Origin: Rhodospirillales bacterium
GTDB taxonomy: Bacteria; Pseudomonadota; Alphaproteobacteria; Rhodospirillales; Thalassospiraceae
Assembly: GCA_019634165.1 (NCBI GenBank)
Contig: JAHQVT010000005.1
Coordinates: 120,308-184,307 of the forward strand
DNA length: 64,000 nucleotides
Direction: 5' to 3'
Below the pieces are notes generated by a model that was given only the letters and a program-made list of their open reading frames with translations, was not told where the DNA came from and ran no database searches. The position numbers were made by a program, and so were the translations under genes. Positions 1-10,249 of this stretch are shown in pieces (the first letter of the stretch is position 1; each line of letters starts with the position of its first letter).

Positions 1-108
1 GATTGATCAATTTCCCCATCAAATGATCGTGCGAAGTGATCGGATGATGGGTATTGTGATCGAAATCAGATCAAACCAGATCAAACTAAATTAAATCACG
101 GGGCGGGT

Positions 109-1002
109 ATGTTTGAGTTCAAAGATATCGAGATATTGCAAGACATCGTCAAAGCGGGTGGATTTCGCGCAGCAGCACAGAAATACAATCTGTCGCAATC
201 GGCGATTTCGGCCCGTGTTTCCGGGCTTGAAAAGAAACTGGGCATGATGCTGTTTGACCGAAGCAACCGTCAGGTCCGCCTGACGGCAGCGGGATTGCGG
301 TTCATCGAAGAAGCCCAGCGATTATCACGTGCCCGCGATCGTATCTGGCAGGAATTGACCCATCCCGGCGAACTGAGCGGAACAGTCAGGATCGGGGTTG
401 CGGAAACCATCGTTCATACATTGCTGACCGATATGCTGAACAAGTTAAAAGACGATTTCCCAAAGGTGCGCTTTGAGTTGTCTGTTGATACGTCCGGGCA
501 GCTTGGCAAGGCACTTGGCGAAGATGACATGGATGTTGCGATCATGCTGCGCGAGTCGGTCCCGCAGGGGGCTGTTGCCGCGCCATTAAAGCCGGTTGAA
601 CTTGGTTGGTACTGTGCCGAGGATATGGAATTAGGCGATAAACCATTGTCCCTACGCGATTTGGCAGAGCATGCAATTGTGACTTTTCCAAAAGGAACGC
701 CACCGTTTCGTGAAGTCGAAAGCATCTTTGCCGCACCCGATATTTCGCAACCGGCTTTGCATGGTTCAGCATCGCTTTCGACGGTTAAACATCTTGTGGC
801 CGGGAACTTCGGAATTGGGGTTTTACCAACACTTATGGTGAATAATTCCGAATGGGACGATCATATCAAACCAATCCCGGTCTTGCCCGAAGCGGCCCTG
901 ACGGCATTGCATTTTGTCATTGCATATTACCCTGAACGAAATCGTGAAATTGGGGCTGCCATTCAGGAGGCGGCAAAGCTTTCTGATCAAAATGATCGTT
1001 AA
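109..1002 (+). CDS. LysR family transcriptional regulator
   Basis: N-terminal LysR HTH (FKDIEILQDIVKAGGFRAAAQKYNLSQSAISARVSGLEKKLGMMLFDRSNRQVRLT) plus substrate-binding domain. Confidence 0.93.
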   Translation: MFEFKDIEILQDIVKAGGFRAAAQKYNLSQSAISARVSGLEKKLGMMLFDRSNRQVRLTAAGLRFIEEAQRLSRARDRIWQELTHPGELSGTVRIGVAETIVHTLLTDMLNKLKDDFPKVRFELSVDTSGQLGKALGEDDMDVAIMLRESVPQGAVAAPLKPVELGWYCAEDMELGDKPLSLRDLAEHAIVTFPKGTPPFREVESIFAAPDISQPALHGSASLSTVKHLVAGNFGIGVLPTLMVNNSEWDDHIKPIPVLPEAALTALHFVIAYYPERNREIGAAIQEAAKLSDQNDR

Positions 1003-1078
1003 AAACGATCATAAACCAGTTTAAATGATTTCTTGACAAGATCGGTTCCATTTCTCAATCTTTCGTCAGAGGCAGAGA

Positions 1079-1954
1079 ATGGAACCAAAAATGAACGCAT
1101 CAAAAAATGCGGCCCGTTCCGTTGATACCCGTTCGAACGAAATTTCGCAGATCACGCCATTGGCGTTGCGCAAATCAATTCGACGCGGCGAACACACAGG
1201 AACGACGACCGGTTTTTCATCAGGGTATCTTCAGGGGAACCTTGCGATTTTGCCCGCAGACTATGCGGACGAGTTTCTGCAGTTTTGTGCAAAGAACCCC
1301 AAATCATGCCCGTTGATTGGCATGTCTGAACCGGGGAACCCGCATATACCGGAACTTGGTGCTGATCTTGATATTCGAACAGACCTTCCGGGCTATCGCA
1401 TTTTTCGTGGCAGTAAAGATTTCACCAGCGCCAGCGATGTCAGCGATGTCTGGCGCGATGATCTGGTAACGTTCGTTTTGGGATGTTCATTTTCATTCGA
1501 AGCAGCGATTACGCGCGGCGGTGTTCAGTTACGCCATATGGATGCGAACCGCAATGTCCCGATGTATGTGACAAATATCGAAACCACACCGGCTGGGCGT
1601 TTCCATGGTCTGCTGGTGGTGTCGATGCGATCTTTTGCGCCTGGCGATGCGATCCGGGCGATCTTGTATTCCGACAGATATCGTCTGGCCCATGGTGCAC
1701 CGGTTCATATCGGTGACCCATTGCAGATCGGTATTGCGGATATTATGAAACCGGATTTTGGCGATGAGCCCGTCATTCATGAGGGGGACATCCCGGTTTT
1801 CTGGGCGTGTGGAGTCACGCCACAAATGGCAATTCGCAATGTATTGCCGGAATTTGCCATTACCCACGAACCGGGCTTGATGCTTGTAACCGATGTTCTT
1901 GCAGAAGCCGCGGAGTTCTCCCTTCAGACGAAACCTGAACAACATCAAACATAA
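1079..1954 (+). CDS. Putative hydro-lyase, DUF1445 / D-glutamate cyclase-like (YcsI-type) family
   Basis: Motifs RRGEHTGTTTGFSSGYLQGNLAILP, FVLGCSFSFEAA, NVPMYVTNI, HGAPVHIGDP, PVFWACGVTPQ typical of DUF1445. Confidence 0.85.
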   Translation: MEPKMNASKNAARSVDTRSNEISQITPLALRKSIRRGEHTGTTTGFSSGYLQGNLAILPADYADEFLQFCAKNPKSCPLIGMSEPGNPHIPELGADLDIRTDLPGYRIFRGSKDFTSASDVSDVWRDDLVTFVLGCSFSFEAAITRGGVQLRHMDANRNVPMYVTNIETTPAGRFHGLLVVSMRSFAPGDAIRAILYSDRYRLAHGAPVHIGDPLQIGIADIMKPDFGDEPVIHEGDIPVFWACGVTPQMAIRNVLPEFAITHEPGLMLVTDVLAEAAEFSLQTKPEQHQT

Positions 1955-1979
1955 ACAACTTATCAGAGAGGACATTGTT

Positions 1980-3032
1980 ATGAAAAAGATGGTTTCTTCG
2001 CTTTTGGCGGTATCTGCACTTGGTGCTGGTTTTGCAGCCAGCCCTGCATTCGCCGAGGAGCTTTCGGTTGTCGGTAGCTGGAGCAGCTTGCCGCTTTATA
2101 AACAATATGAAAGCCCGTTCTGGACCGAGACTGTGCCAGCGGATTCCAATGGTGACATCACCGTTCAGATGACCACCCATGATCAGATGGGTATTGGCGG
2201 CGGCGACGTTTTCCGTTTGCTGAGCGACGGCGTATTTGACGTTGCCATGACGGTTGGCGATTACGCAGTTGGTGATGCGCCGGAACTTGAAGGCCTTGAC
2301 GTGCCGTTGGTCGCAAACACCGCAGCCGAAGCCCAAGCCATGGTCGAAGCAGCACGCCCGATGGTCGATGACATCTTTGAAGCACGTTTCAATTCCAAGG
2401 TTCTTGCCATTGCCCCATATCCGCCGCAGGTGGTTTTCTGCGCTGGTGAAGTTGGATCGCTTGCCGATCTTAAAGGCAAGAAAGTCCGTGGTTCCGGCCG
2501 TATGACGACCAAATTCCTTGAAGCACTGGGTGCGACGGGTGTGAATGTGGCGTTTTCCGAAGTTCCCGGCGCGCTTGAACGTGGTGTGATTGATTGTGCC
2601 GTTACCGGTGCCGGTTCTGGATACAGTGCTGGTTGGTGGGAAGTTTCCGATCATTTGATGACCATTCCGCTGGGCGGCTGGGATCCGGTTGTAACCGCGA
2701 TGAACCTTGATAAATGGAATGGTTTGTCAGCCGATACTCAGAAATTTATCACTGATGAAATCACGTCTAAATTCGAAGCTCCGGCATGGGCATCGGCTGC
2801 AGATGCGTTGAAAAACGATGTTGCTTGCCTGACCGGCAATGGTACTTGCCCGGCAGGTGATCCGGCGAATATGACGCTGGTTGATGTTTCGGATGCAGAT
2901 TTTGCACAGGCAAAAGCCATCCTGACGGAAACTGTTCTGCCGGAATGGGCAGAACGTGCTGGTAATGATTGGGTTGCACGCTGGAACGATAGCGTTGGCA
3001 AAACGGTCGGTGTTACCGTACCGCTGAAGTAA
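1980..3032 (+). CDS. TRAP transporter substrate-binding protein (DctP family)
   Basis: Signal peptide MKKMVSSLLAVSALGAGFAASPAFAEE; DctP-like body; followed by DctQ and DctM genes. Start trimmed from the 1893 ORF. Confidence 0.88.
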   Translation: MKKMVSSLLAVSALGAGFAASPAFAEELSVVGSWSSLPLYKQYESPFWTETVPADSNGDITVQMTTHDQMGIGGGDVFRLLSDGVFDVAMTVGDYAVGDAPELEGLDVPLVANTAAEAQAMVEAARPMVDDIFEARFNSKVLAIAPYPPQVVFCAGEVGSLADLKGKKVRGSGRMTTKFLEALGATGVNVAFSEVPGALERGVIDCAVTGAGSGYSAGWWEVSDHLMTIPLGGWDPVVTAMNLDKWNGLSADTQKFITDEITSKFEAPAWASAADALKNDVACLTGNGTCPAGDPANMTLVDVSDADFAQAKAILTETVLPEWAERAGNDWVARWNDSVGKTVGVTVPLK

Positions 3033-3062
3033 GTTTCAGCAATTGGCGGAGAGGCCGGAAAA

Positions 3063-3611
3063 GTGACCCATAGAATGCTTGCGGCCATCCGCCGCACAAA
3101 CCGCTTTATCGCGTTGCTCGTCGGACTTGTTCTGACGGGCACCGTGATCCTGATTATTGCAGAAATTTTGTTGCGCGAAGTCGGCATATCGCTTGGTGGT
3201 GCCGAAGAAATTTCTGGATACGTCATGGCAGGTGTTGCCAGTTGGGGGATGTCATATGCCCTGACCGAACTTGCCCATGTTCGTATTGATTTGATCCGAT
3301 TGCGTTTAGAAAGGCGCGGTCGGGCTATGCTTGATCTGATTGCGATTGTTGCCCTTGCCGGTGTGGCATCCCTTGTTGCGTTTCAATGCTGGCCGGTTCT
3401 TGAAAAAACCCTTGAACGGGGGTCGCGGGCCAATACGGTGCTTGAAACCCCGCTTTGGATTCCGCAGACGATTTGGCTTTCGGGTTGGATCTGGTTTGCC
3501 GTGTCATCCTGCCTTCTTGTGATTTTGACATTGGTTTTGTTGATGCGTCGTGACTTTGATCAGGCCGATGCCCTTGTCGGTGCGCGCTCCGAAGTGGAGC
3601 TTGAATTATGA
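3063..3611 (+). CDS. TRAP transporter small permease (DctQ family)
   Basis: Four-TM small protein between DctP and DctM; GTG start. Confidence 0.88.
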   Translation: MTHRMLAAIRRTNRFIALLVGLVLTGTVILIIAEILLREVGISLGGAEEISGYVMAGVASWGMSYALTELAHVRIDLIRLRLERRGRAMLDLIAIVALAGVASLVAFQCWPVLEKTLERGSRANTVLETPLWIPQTIWLSGWIWFAVSSCLLVILTLVLLMRRDFDQADALVGARSEVELEL

Positions 3612-4888
3612 TTTTTGCTGTAACAGCGTCACTTCTTGGGTTTCTGGCCTTATCCATCCCGGTTGGAATTGTTTTGTTCCTGCTGGGGATCGGGGTTGAT
3701 CAGTTCTTTACACCATTCCCGCTTTTGCGTGGCCTTGGTCAGGTGGTTTGGTCTTCATCAAATTCATCGACCCTGATTGCCATTCCGTTTTTTGTCCTGC
3801 TGGGTGAAATCCTTGTGCGCGGTGGGATTGCCGAGAAAACCTATGAAGCATTGGATAAATGGTTTTCGTGGCTTCCGGGTGGTTTGATCCACGCCAATAT
3901 CGGAACGGCGACGATGTTTTCGGCAACATCAGGATCGTCTGTTGCCACGGCAGCGACCGTTGCAACGGTGGCAATGCCGCAGGCCGAAAAGCTTGGCTAT
4001 GATCCAAAACTGTTTTCCGGGGCGATTGCCGCAGGCGGAACCCTTGGCATTATGATCCCACCGTCGATCAATCTGATTGTCTATGGGTTCCTGACCGAAA
4101 CATCGATACCGCGTCTGTTCTTGGCCGGGTTGGTGCCGGGGCTTTTGATGGCGCTTGTCTTTATGTTGGTGACGGTTGTTCTGTGTAAGATCAAACCATC
4201 GCTTGGCGGGCAAAGCCGGTCCTTTAGCTGGTCAGAACGAATAACGAGCCTTCGCCATCTGATCCCGATCCTGATCCTGTTTTTTGCGGTGATCGGTTCG
4301 ATTTATGCCGGCTGGGCAACGCCAACAGAATCTGCGGCCATCGGGGTTGCGATTGCCATGCTTATCGCGGCCTTTAACCGGGGTGTTTCCAACGACATGG
4401 TTAAGATGTGTCTGCTTGGAACAGTTCGGATTACCGCGATGATCATGTTGGTGATTATCGGGGCATATTTCCTGAACTTTACCCTGACCGCAGCAGGCAT
4501 GGGCCGTGAACTTAAAGACCTTTTGACCGGTCTTAATTTCAGTCCGATGGGCACCCTTTTGGTTGTGATCGCACTTTATATCGTGCTGGGTTTCTTCATC
4601 GAAACCTTGTCCCTGATGGTTGCGACCATTCCGATCATTGTGCCGATCATGACCGGCATGGGTTTTGATAAGGTCTGGTTTGGCATTCTTCTGATCGTTT
4701 TGATCGAGATGGCGCTGATTACGCCACCGGTTGGCTTGAACCTTTATGTCGTGCAGGGGGCTCGAAAGTCCGGGCGGCTTTCCGAAGTCATGCTGGGCAC
4801 GATCCCGTTCGTACTGGTGATGGCGGCGATGATTGTCGGTCTGATTTTCCTGCCGGAATTGGCACTTTTCCTGCCCGATTATCTTTAG
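3608..4888 (+). CDS. TRAP transporter large permease (DctM family)
   Basis: FSATSGSSVATAATVATVAMP, GGTLGIMIPPSINLIVYG, TPPVGLNLYVV motifs; 4-nt overlap with DctQ. Confidence 0.93.
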   Translation: MIFAVTASLLGFLALSIPVGIVLFLLGIGVDQFFTPFPLLRGLGQVVWSSSNSSTLIAIPFFVLLGEILVRGGIAEKTYEALDKWFSWLPGGLIHANIGTATMFSATSGSSVATAATVATVAMPQAEKLGYDPKLFSGAIAAGGTLGIMIPPSINLIVYGFLTETSIPRLFLAGLVPGLLMALVFMLVTVVLCKIKPSLGGQSRSFSWSERITSLRHLIPILILFFAVIGSIYAGWATPTESAAIGVAIAMLIAAFNRGVSNDMVKMCLLGTVRITAMIMLVIIGAYFLNFTLTAAGMGRELKDLLTGLNFSPMGTLLVVIALYIVLGFFIETLSLMVATIPIIVPIMTGMGFDKVWFGILLIVLIEMALITPPVGLNLYVVQGARKSGRLSEVMLGTIPFVLVMAAMIVGLIFLPELALFLPDYL

Positions 4889-5012
4889 GACCTAAGTGGT
4901 TTCTTTGATGACACCAATTGGCTGACGGGCCGGGGTATTTCCCGGTCCGGGCCCCTTTATGATGCCGCGCAACAGCACGGCAGCACAGAAATCCAAAAAG
5001 TGAGATCGAAAT

Positions 5013-5696
5013 ATGTTGATGAAATTCACCCTTGCGGGCTCAGAAATTGATTTTGACATTGTCCATTGTACGGTTGCCGGTTGGACCGGCCGCGATGCCA
5101 GTGCCATTCAGCACCATATTGATGAACTGGCAGCGATCGGCGTGAAGCCGCCATCAACTGTGCCGCTTTATTACCGGACCGCATCGGGCATGGTGACCCA
5201 GCAAGATGTGATTGAAGTGGTCGGTACCGGCACATCGGGCGAGATTGAGCCATTTCTGATTGCAAAGGATGGCACGCTTTATCTTGGTCTGGCATCAGAC
5301 CATACCGACCGCGAACTTGAAGCCCATTCGGTCGCACTTTCCAAACAGATTTGCGAGAAACCTGTCGCGTCGGAAATCTGGCGGTTTGACGAGGTTAAAG
5401 ACCATATTGAACAGATCGAAATGCGGTCATGGGTTCAAGAAAAAGACGGTGATGACTGGGTGCTTTATCAAGAAGGATTGATTGCATCCATTCGGCCTTT
5501 GAGCGACCTGATCGAAGGTTCTGGACTTATGAGCACGGCGGGCAAAGGCAAGGCATCGGTGATGCTGTGTGGTACCCTTGGGGCAAAGGGCGGTGTGCGT
5601 CCGGCACGTCGTTTCAAAATGGCATTGCATGACCCGGTGCTTGATCGCACCATTGAGTGCGCCTATGACATTAATGAACTGCCCGAAATCGCCTAG
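5013..5696 (+). CDS. DUF2848 family protein
   Basis: N-terminus MKFTLAGSEIDFDIVHCTVAGWTGRDASAIQHHIDELAAIGVKPPSTVPLYYR recalled as DUF2848; co-oriented with TRAP genes and amidase. Confidence 0.8.
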   Translation: MLMKFTLAGSEIDFDIVHCTVAGWTGRDASAIQHHIDELAAIGVKPPSTVPLYYRTASGMVTQQDVIEVVGTGTSGEIEPFLIAKDGTLYLGLASDHTDRELEAHSVALSKQICEKPVASEIWRFDEVKDHIEQIEMRSWVQEKDGDDWVLYQEGLIASIRPLSDLIEGSGLMSTAGKGKASVMLCGTLGAKGGVRPARRFKMALHDPVLDRTIECAYDINELPEIA

Positions 5697-5760
5697 AGAC
5701 CAAGCGGACCTTGGCAATGTGGCGCGCAGACAAAAAACATAACAGGACGGAGGCCGCCCG

Positions 5761-7035
5761 ATGGGTGCGATGATCGATAAGGCACAGGCAGCAATCGACA
5801 AGGTCAACGAACTTGGCGATCTGAAAGACAAAATCTTTACCGAGTTTAATCCCGAACGGATTTTGAACTCTGCGAAACAGGCGGAAGAACGTGTTGCTTC
5901 CCACCCCAAATTGCCACTTGCCGGGATGCTGGTATCGATCAAGGATTTGTATGACGAAGCAGGCATTGCGACGACGGCGGCCTCAAGGCTTTTGAAAGAT
6001 CGGGCAGTAGCAACGGCTGATTGTGATGTTGTGCGTTTGGTCAAGGAAGCAGGTGCCGTTCCGTTTGGGCGTACAACGCTGAGTGAATTTGCCTATTCCG
6101 GTGTGGGGTTGAACCCGCATTATGGCACGCCGGGTAATATCTTTGATCCGGCAGGCATTCCGGGTGGATCAACATCGGGCGGTGGTTTGACCGTTGCACA
6201 TGGGTTGGTTGATTTTGCACTGGGCACCGATACTGGTGGATCAATCCGTATCCCATCGGCAATCAATGGACTTTATGGGTTTAAGCCATCGCGCCTGTCC
6301 GTACCCGGCACGGGTATCCATCCACTGGCCGAAAGTTTTGACACACCTGGGCCGCTTGCCGGGGATCTTGAAACTGCGATTTCTGTGTTTGAAGTGATGT
6401 CAGGTCAATCGGTTCGCGCAGAATCAGGCGATGACCATGTTCTTCGTATTGGTGTGCCGGTTAATGCGTTTGTTGATGGGCTTGATGCGCGGGTAAAAGC
6501 CGATTTCGCAATGGTGTGCGAACAATTGCGATCATCCGGGCATGAATTGGTTGAGGTTGATCTTGGCTTTGTTGCCGAGAACGCCATCCTAAATAAAATG
6601 CTGGTTTCGTTCGAAGCGCATAAAATCTATTCCGGTGATTTTGACAAACTTGAAACCTGTGGCGATCCGCGCGTTTTATCGCGGATGAAATTTGCCGATA
6701 GTCTGTCCAAGGGTGACATCATCGCTGCCTATGCCACACGTACCGATGTTGTTTCGCGGTTTGGGGCGGCAATGGCGGATGTCGATGTGATGATTTCGCC
6801 GACCTTGCCGATGATGGCGCCGAAAATCGCCGAGGTCGAAGCCGATTTTGATAACCTCAATGCGATGATGTTGCGCAATACCAGCTATCTCAACCTTGTT
6901 GATGCCTGTGCCATTTCAATCCCGGTACATGTGGTCGGGCAGACAGTACCGGCGGCATTGATGATTGCCGCACCGCATGGGCATGACCGTGCGGTACTAA
7001 ATGCCGCGCGTCTGATTGATCCGCTGTTTGGTTGA
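5761..7035 (+). CDS. Amidase (amidase signature family)
   Basis: Amidase signature GIPGGSTSGGGLTVAHGLVDFALGTDTGGSIRIPSAINGLYGFKPS. Confidence 0.9.
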   Translation: MGAMIDKAQAAIDKVNELGDLKDKIFTEFNPERILNSAKQAEERVASHPKLPLAGMLVSIKDLYDEAGIATTAASRLLKDRAVATADCDVVRLVKEAGAVPFGRTTLSEFAYSGVGLNPHYGTPGNIFDPAGIPGGSTSGGGLTVAHGLVDFALGTDTGGSIRIPSAINGLYGFKPSRLSVPGTGIHPLAESFDTPGPLAGDLETAISVFEVMSGQSVRAESGDDHVLRIGVPVNAFVDGLDARVKADFAMVCEQLRSSGHELVEVDLGFVAENAILNKMLVSFEAHKIYSGDFDKLETCGDPRVLSRMKFADSLSKGDIIAAYATRTDVVSRFGAAMADVDVMISPTLPMMAPKIAEVEADFDNLNAMMLRNTSYLNLVDACAISIPVHVVGQTVPAALMIAAPHGHDRAVLNAARLIDPLFG

Positions 7036-7057
7036 TTTTTTCTGATCCGCACACATA

Positions 7058-7096
7058 GAAAAACGGCCCGGAAAAATCCGGGCCGTTTTATTTTAA
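7058..7096. terminator. Bidirectional intrinsic terminator between convergent amidase and dps genes
   Basis: AAAAACGGCCCGGAAAAATCCGGGCCGTTTTATTTTA inverted repeat with flanking A/T tracts. Confidence 0.8.
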
Positions 7097-7116
7097 TCTG
7101 ATGCTGTGACGCACGA

Positions 7117-7587
7117 TTAGCTTTCAAGCAGAGAGCGCAACATCCAAGCGGTTTTTTCATGAACCTGAATGCGGGCGGTCAGAAGGTCTGCTGTTGCGTC
7201 ATCGTCTGAACTATCGCAAATCGGATAGAGCGAACGTGCGGTTTTGATCAGGGTTTCATGACCTGCAACCAACTGCTTGATCATGTCCTTGGCCGCAGGG
7301 ACACCGGTTTCTTCTTCGATCGAGGTCAACTCGCCATAGGCTGAGAAACTGGCCGGGGCGAAGGCACCCAATGAACGGATACGTTCAGCAATTTCGTCGA
7401 TCGCCATGGCAAGTTCGGTATATTGCTGTTCGAACATGGTGTGCAGTGTCTGGAACATCGGACCCGTTACGTTCCAATGGAAGTTATGGGTCTTGAGGTA
7501 CAGCGCGTAGGAATCTGCCAGAACACGGCCAAGCCCGTCGGCGATTTCGGTACGGTTTGTTTCGTTAATTCCGATATCAATCTGCAT
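7117..7587 (-). CDS. dps: Dps family DNA-binding ferritin-like protein
   Basis: [41 protein letters not shown] Dps ferroxidase-site motif. Confidence 0.93.
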   Translation of the reverse strand: MQIDIGINETNRTEIADGLGRVLADSYALYLKTHNFHWNVTGPMFQTLHTMFEQQYTELAMAIDEIAERIRSLGAFAPASFSAYGELTSIEEETGVPAAKDMIKQLVAGHETLIKTARSLYPICDSSDDDATADLLTARIQVHEKTAWMLRSLLES

Positions 7588-7700
7588 TTTCTATCTCCTC
7601 TCGTCGGGGGTGGGGAACCCCCTGAAGGTTTACTCTCTCAATCTCGTTACAGAGAGTATCGAACATACGGAAATGGTAAGCCAATCAATCGTTTATTTAT

Positions 7701-7727
7701 TTGCAATAGATCAATTCTATTACAAAA
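7701..7727. promoter_or_regulatory. Candidate OxyR-type operator upstream of dps
   Basis: TTTGCAATAGATCAATTCTATTACAAA near-perfect palindrome containing ATAG-N7-CTAT (7706-7720), about 120 bp upstream of the dps start. Confidence 0.5.
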
Positions 7728-7760
7728 AGTGTGGTTATTTTTGCAGCCTTTCAGAGCAGG

Positions 7761-9839
7761 CTAGTTCTTTGATTTTTGATGGGCGGAAACCACGGCATCG
7801 GCTTGTTTTCCGCCAAGTTCCTGCATGTGGGAATAGCTTCTGGTGAAAAAGCCGGTTCCTTGGGTTAGCGAACGCAATTCGGTGACCATATCAGCCGTTT
7901 CAGATGTCGGCATTTGGACGTCGATTTCGTCCCAACCTTGCCAGCCATCTTTGGCATTAAAGCCAAGGATTTGTCCGCGCCGTGTACTGACAAGGCGCTG
8001 GGCCTTGGATGTGAAATCAGACGGGATCGAGATGGTGCATTTATCCACCGGTTCTAACAAAACCGGTCCTGCGACCTTTAAGGCCTCGCCAATGGCAATA
8101 CGCCCGGCCATCTGGAATGCCTGATCGGAACTATCAACTGCGTGAAAGGAACCATCGACCAGCTTGACCGCAACATCCACGACGGGAAAGCCAAGTGAAC
8201 CGGACCGCAAGCCATCACGGACCCCTTTTTCCACAGCCGAGATATATTGCCGGGGGATCGCACCGCCCACAATATGTTCGCTAAATTCAAAGCCATCCCC
8301 GCGAGCGAGCGGACGCAGTTCAATCGCGGCATCGCCAAATTGTCCGTGACCGCCGGTTTGCTTTTTATAGCGCCCGCGTGCCGATACGGGTTTTCGGATG
8401 GTTTCAAGATAGCCGGTTAGAACCGGTGTTGGGGTTATTTCAAGGTGATAATGTTCGGCCAAATGGGCCATGGCGCATTGCAGATGAATATCGCCCTGAC
8501 CCGCTAGGACAAGCTGCCCTGTACTCGCGTGATGGCCAAAGGAAATGGATCGGTCCTGTTCGCAAAGATGGCGTAATGCTTCGGTCAGTTTAACGTCGTC
8601 TCCGGGTTTTGTGACCGCAAGCCCGGTTTCATAAAGCGGTGGCAGGGGATCGGGCCACAAAGTTTCCATTTCCCCATCGCTGCTGACCAATGATCCGGTC
8701 CGAAGTTTTTCCATTCTTGGCAAACCGACGATGGCACCGGTGGTACCAAGATCAAGTTTCTCATGCTTATCGGCATAGAGGGTACAAAGCCCGGAAACCT
8801 TATCTGTGCCAAGCGCGTCGCCGTTTTTGATCTGCCCCGATAAAATGCGGGCAAAACAAAACCGCCCAGCATGTGAAAGATGGGCGGTTTTAAAAATCTG
8901 CAGAACGGTTTGGGCTGGGTCTGGATCAATGCCCAGACGATGTGCGCAAACATCCGATGATGGGGCTTCGTGGCGTAGTGCCTTTAGCAATCGAATGATG
9001 CCATGATCATGTTCGCCCGACCCAAAGAACACTGGAACAATAAGGTCATTGGCCAGATCACGTTCAAGATTTTCATAGATGGTTTCAGTCGCAGGGTTTT
9101 GGTCTTCGAGAATTTGTTCAAGCAACCTGTCGTCAAAATCAGCCAGTGCTTCAAGCAATCCTTCGCGGGTTTGGCTTTCGCGAGTTGCAACGGTTGAAGG
9201 CATTGCGATCAGTTTGGAGGGTTGTCCTTCGAGATACTGATAGGTACGTTCTGACACGATATCGACAAAGCCGGTGATGGGTTCATCTGGGGAATTCATA
9301 TCGCGGATTGGAATTTCGCGGATCACCAAGGGGCGTTCCGAGATGGATTGAAGGGCATCAAAACTGTCTTGCAGACGGAAACTGGTATGGTCGGTTTTAT
9401 TGATGAAAATCAGATGTGGTATCCGGTTGCGATCAAGAAACTTCAATGTCGGGGCAACCGTCATCACCCGACTTGGGTCGGGCTCAACGACAACAATGGC
9501 AACATCGCAAATCATGGCGGCTTCGCGCGCATCTTGGGCAAAATCGACAGAGCCCGGACAATCAATGAAATGCCATTCTTCACCAAGATAGGTGGTTTGG
9601 GCACAGGTAAGTTCGGTGCTCATTTCACGGGATCGGGATTCTGCATTGTAATCGCCAACGGTGTTGTGATCACGGATGGATCCTTTGCGGTGGATGCGCC
9701 CGGTTGCGGCAAGCAGGCTTTCAAGCAGTGATGTCTTACCGCTTGAATAAGGGCCGATCAGGGCGGCAACGCGCGGTGGGTGCGCTGGGGATGTGGTTGG
9801 TTGGGGTGATGTCGAACTGGCACTGCTGGGCATTGGCAT
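7761..9839 (-). CDS. Elongation factor G-like GTPase
   Basis: P-loop GPYSSGKTSLLESLLA, RSREMSTELTCAQTTY, DCPGSVDF, NKTD; EF-G domain IV/V organisation but divergent P-loop. Confidence 0.9.
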   Translation of the reverse strand: MPMPSSASSTSPQPTTSPAHPPRVAALIGPYSSGKTSLLESLLAATGRIHRKGSIRDHNTVGDYNAESRSREMSTELTCAQTTYLGEEWHFIDCPGSVDFAQDAREAAMICDVAIVVVEPDPSRVMTVAPTLKFLDRNRIPHLIFINKTDHTSFRLQDSFDALQSISERPLVIREIPIRDMNSPDEPITGFVDIVSERTYQYLEGQPSKLIAMPSTVATRESQTREGLLEALADFDDRLLEQILEDQNPATETIYENLERDLANDLIVPVFFGSGEHDHGIIRLLKALRHEAPSSDVCAHRLGIDPDPAQTVLQIFKTAHLSHAGRFCFARILSGQIKNGDALGTDKVSGLCTLYADKHEKLDLGTTGAIVGLPRMEKLRTGSLVSSDGEMETLWPDPLPPLYETGLAVTKPGDDVKLTEALRHLCEQDRSISFGHHASTGQLVLAGQGDIHLQCAMAHLAEHYHLEITPTPVLTGYLETIRKPVSARGRYKKQTGGHGQFGDAAIELRPLARGDGFEFSEHIVGGAIPRQYISAVEKGVRDGLRSGSLGFPVVDVAVKLVDGSFHAVDSSDQAFQMAGRIAIGEALKVAGPVLLEPVDKCTISIPSDFTSKAQRLVSTRRGQILGFNAKDGWQGWDEIDVQMPTSETADMVTELRSLTQGTGFFTRSYSHMQELGGKQADAVVSAHQKSKN

Positions 9840-10249
9840 CTCCTTGATCAGGAAGACCGATATCCCACGAAGCTTGTGATAAGCTTATCAGCGGCTCCAT
9901 GTGTTGCTGTCGCGAACAGCAGCCGGTCTGAACGTTTCAAATGCCCGGTTTTGTCCGGGTTGTATTTCTATGATGGGGTTTTAAGCAAAATCAGTGTGCA
10001 GTGTATTGTGCACTTCGTGCAATGGCTTTGCGCCTTGTCGGGCGGTTTGTACATGCTTTAAATCGGCCATTCGATCTTGTATCGGCCTTGTATTGCTTGG
10101 CATACCCCTCAATAGATCATGGTTAATGCATGTTATATCAAGGGGTTGGTTCGACTGTGCCCTTATTTGACCACAATTCGCCCCGAAATCGCCTAATGCA
10201 GCCTGTTTTCCTGCCTTGTTTATCAGGCAAATTCATAACTGTCAGCCGA

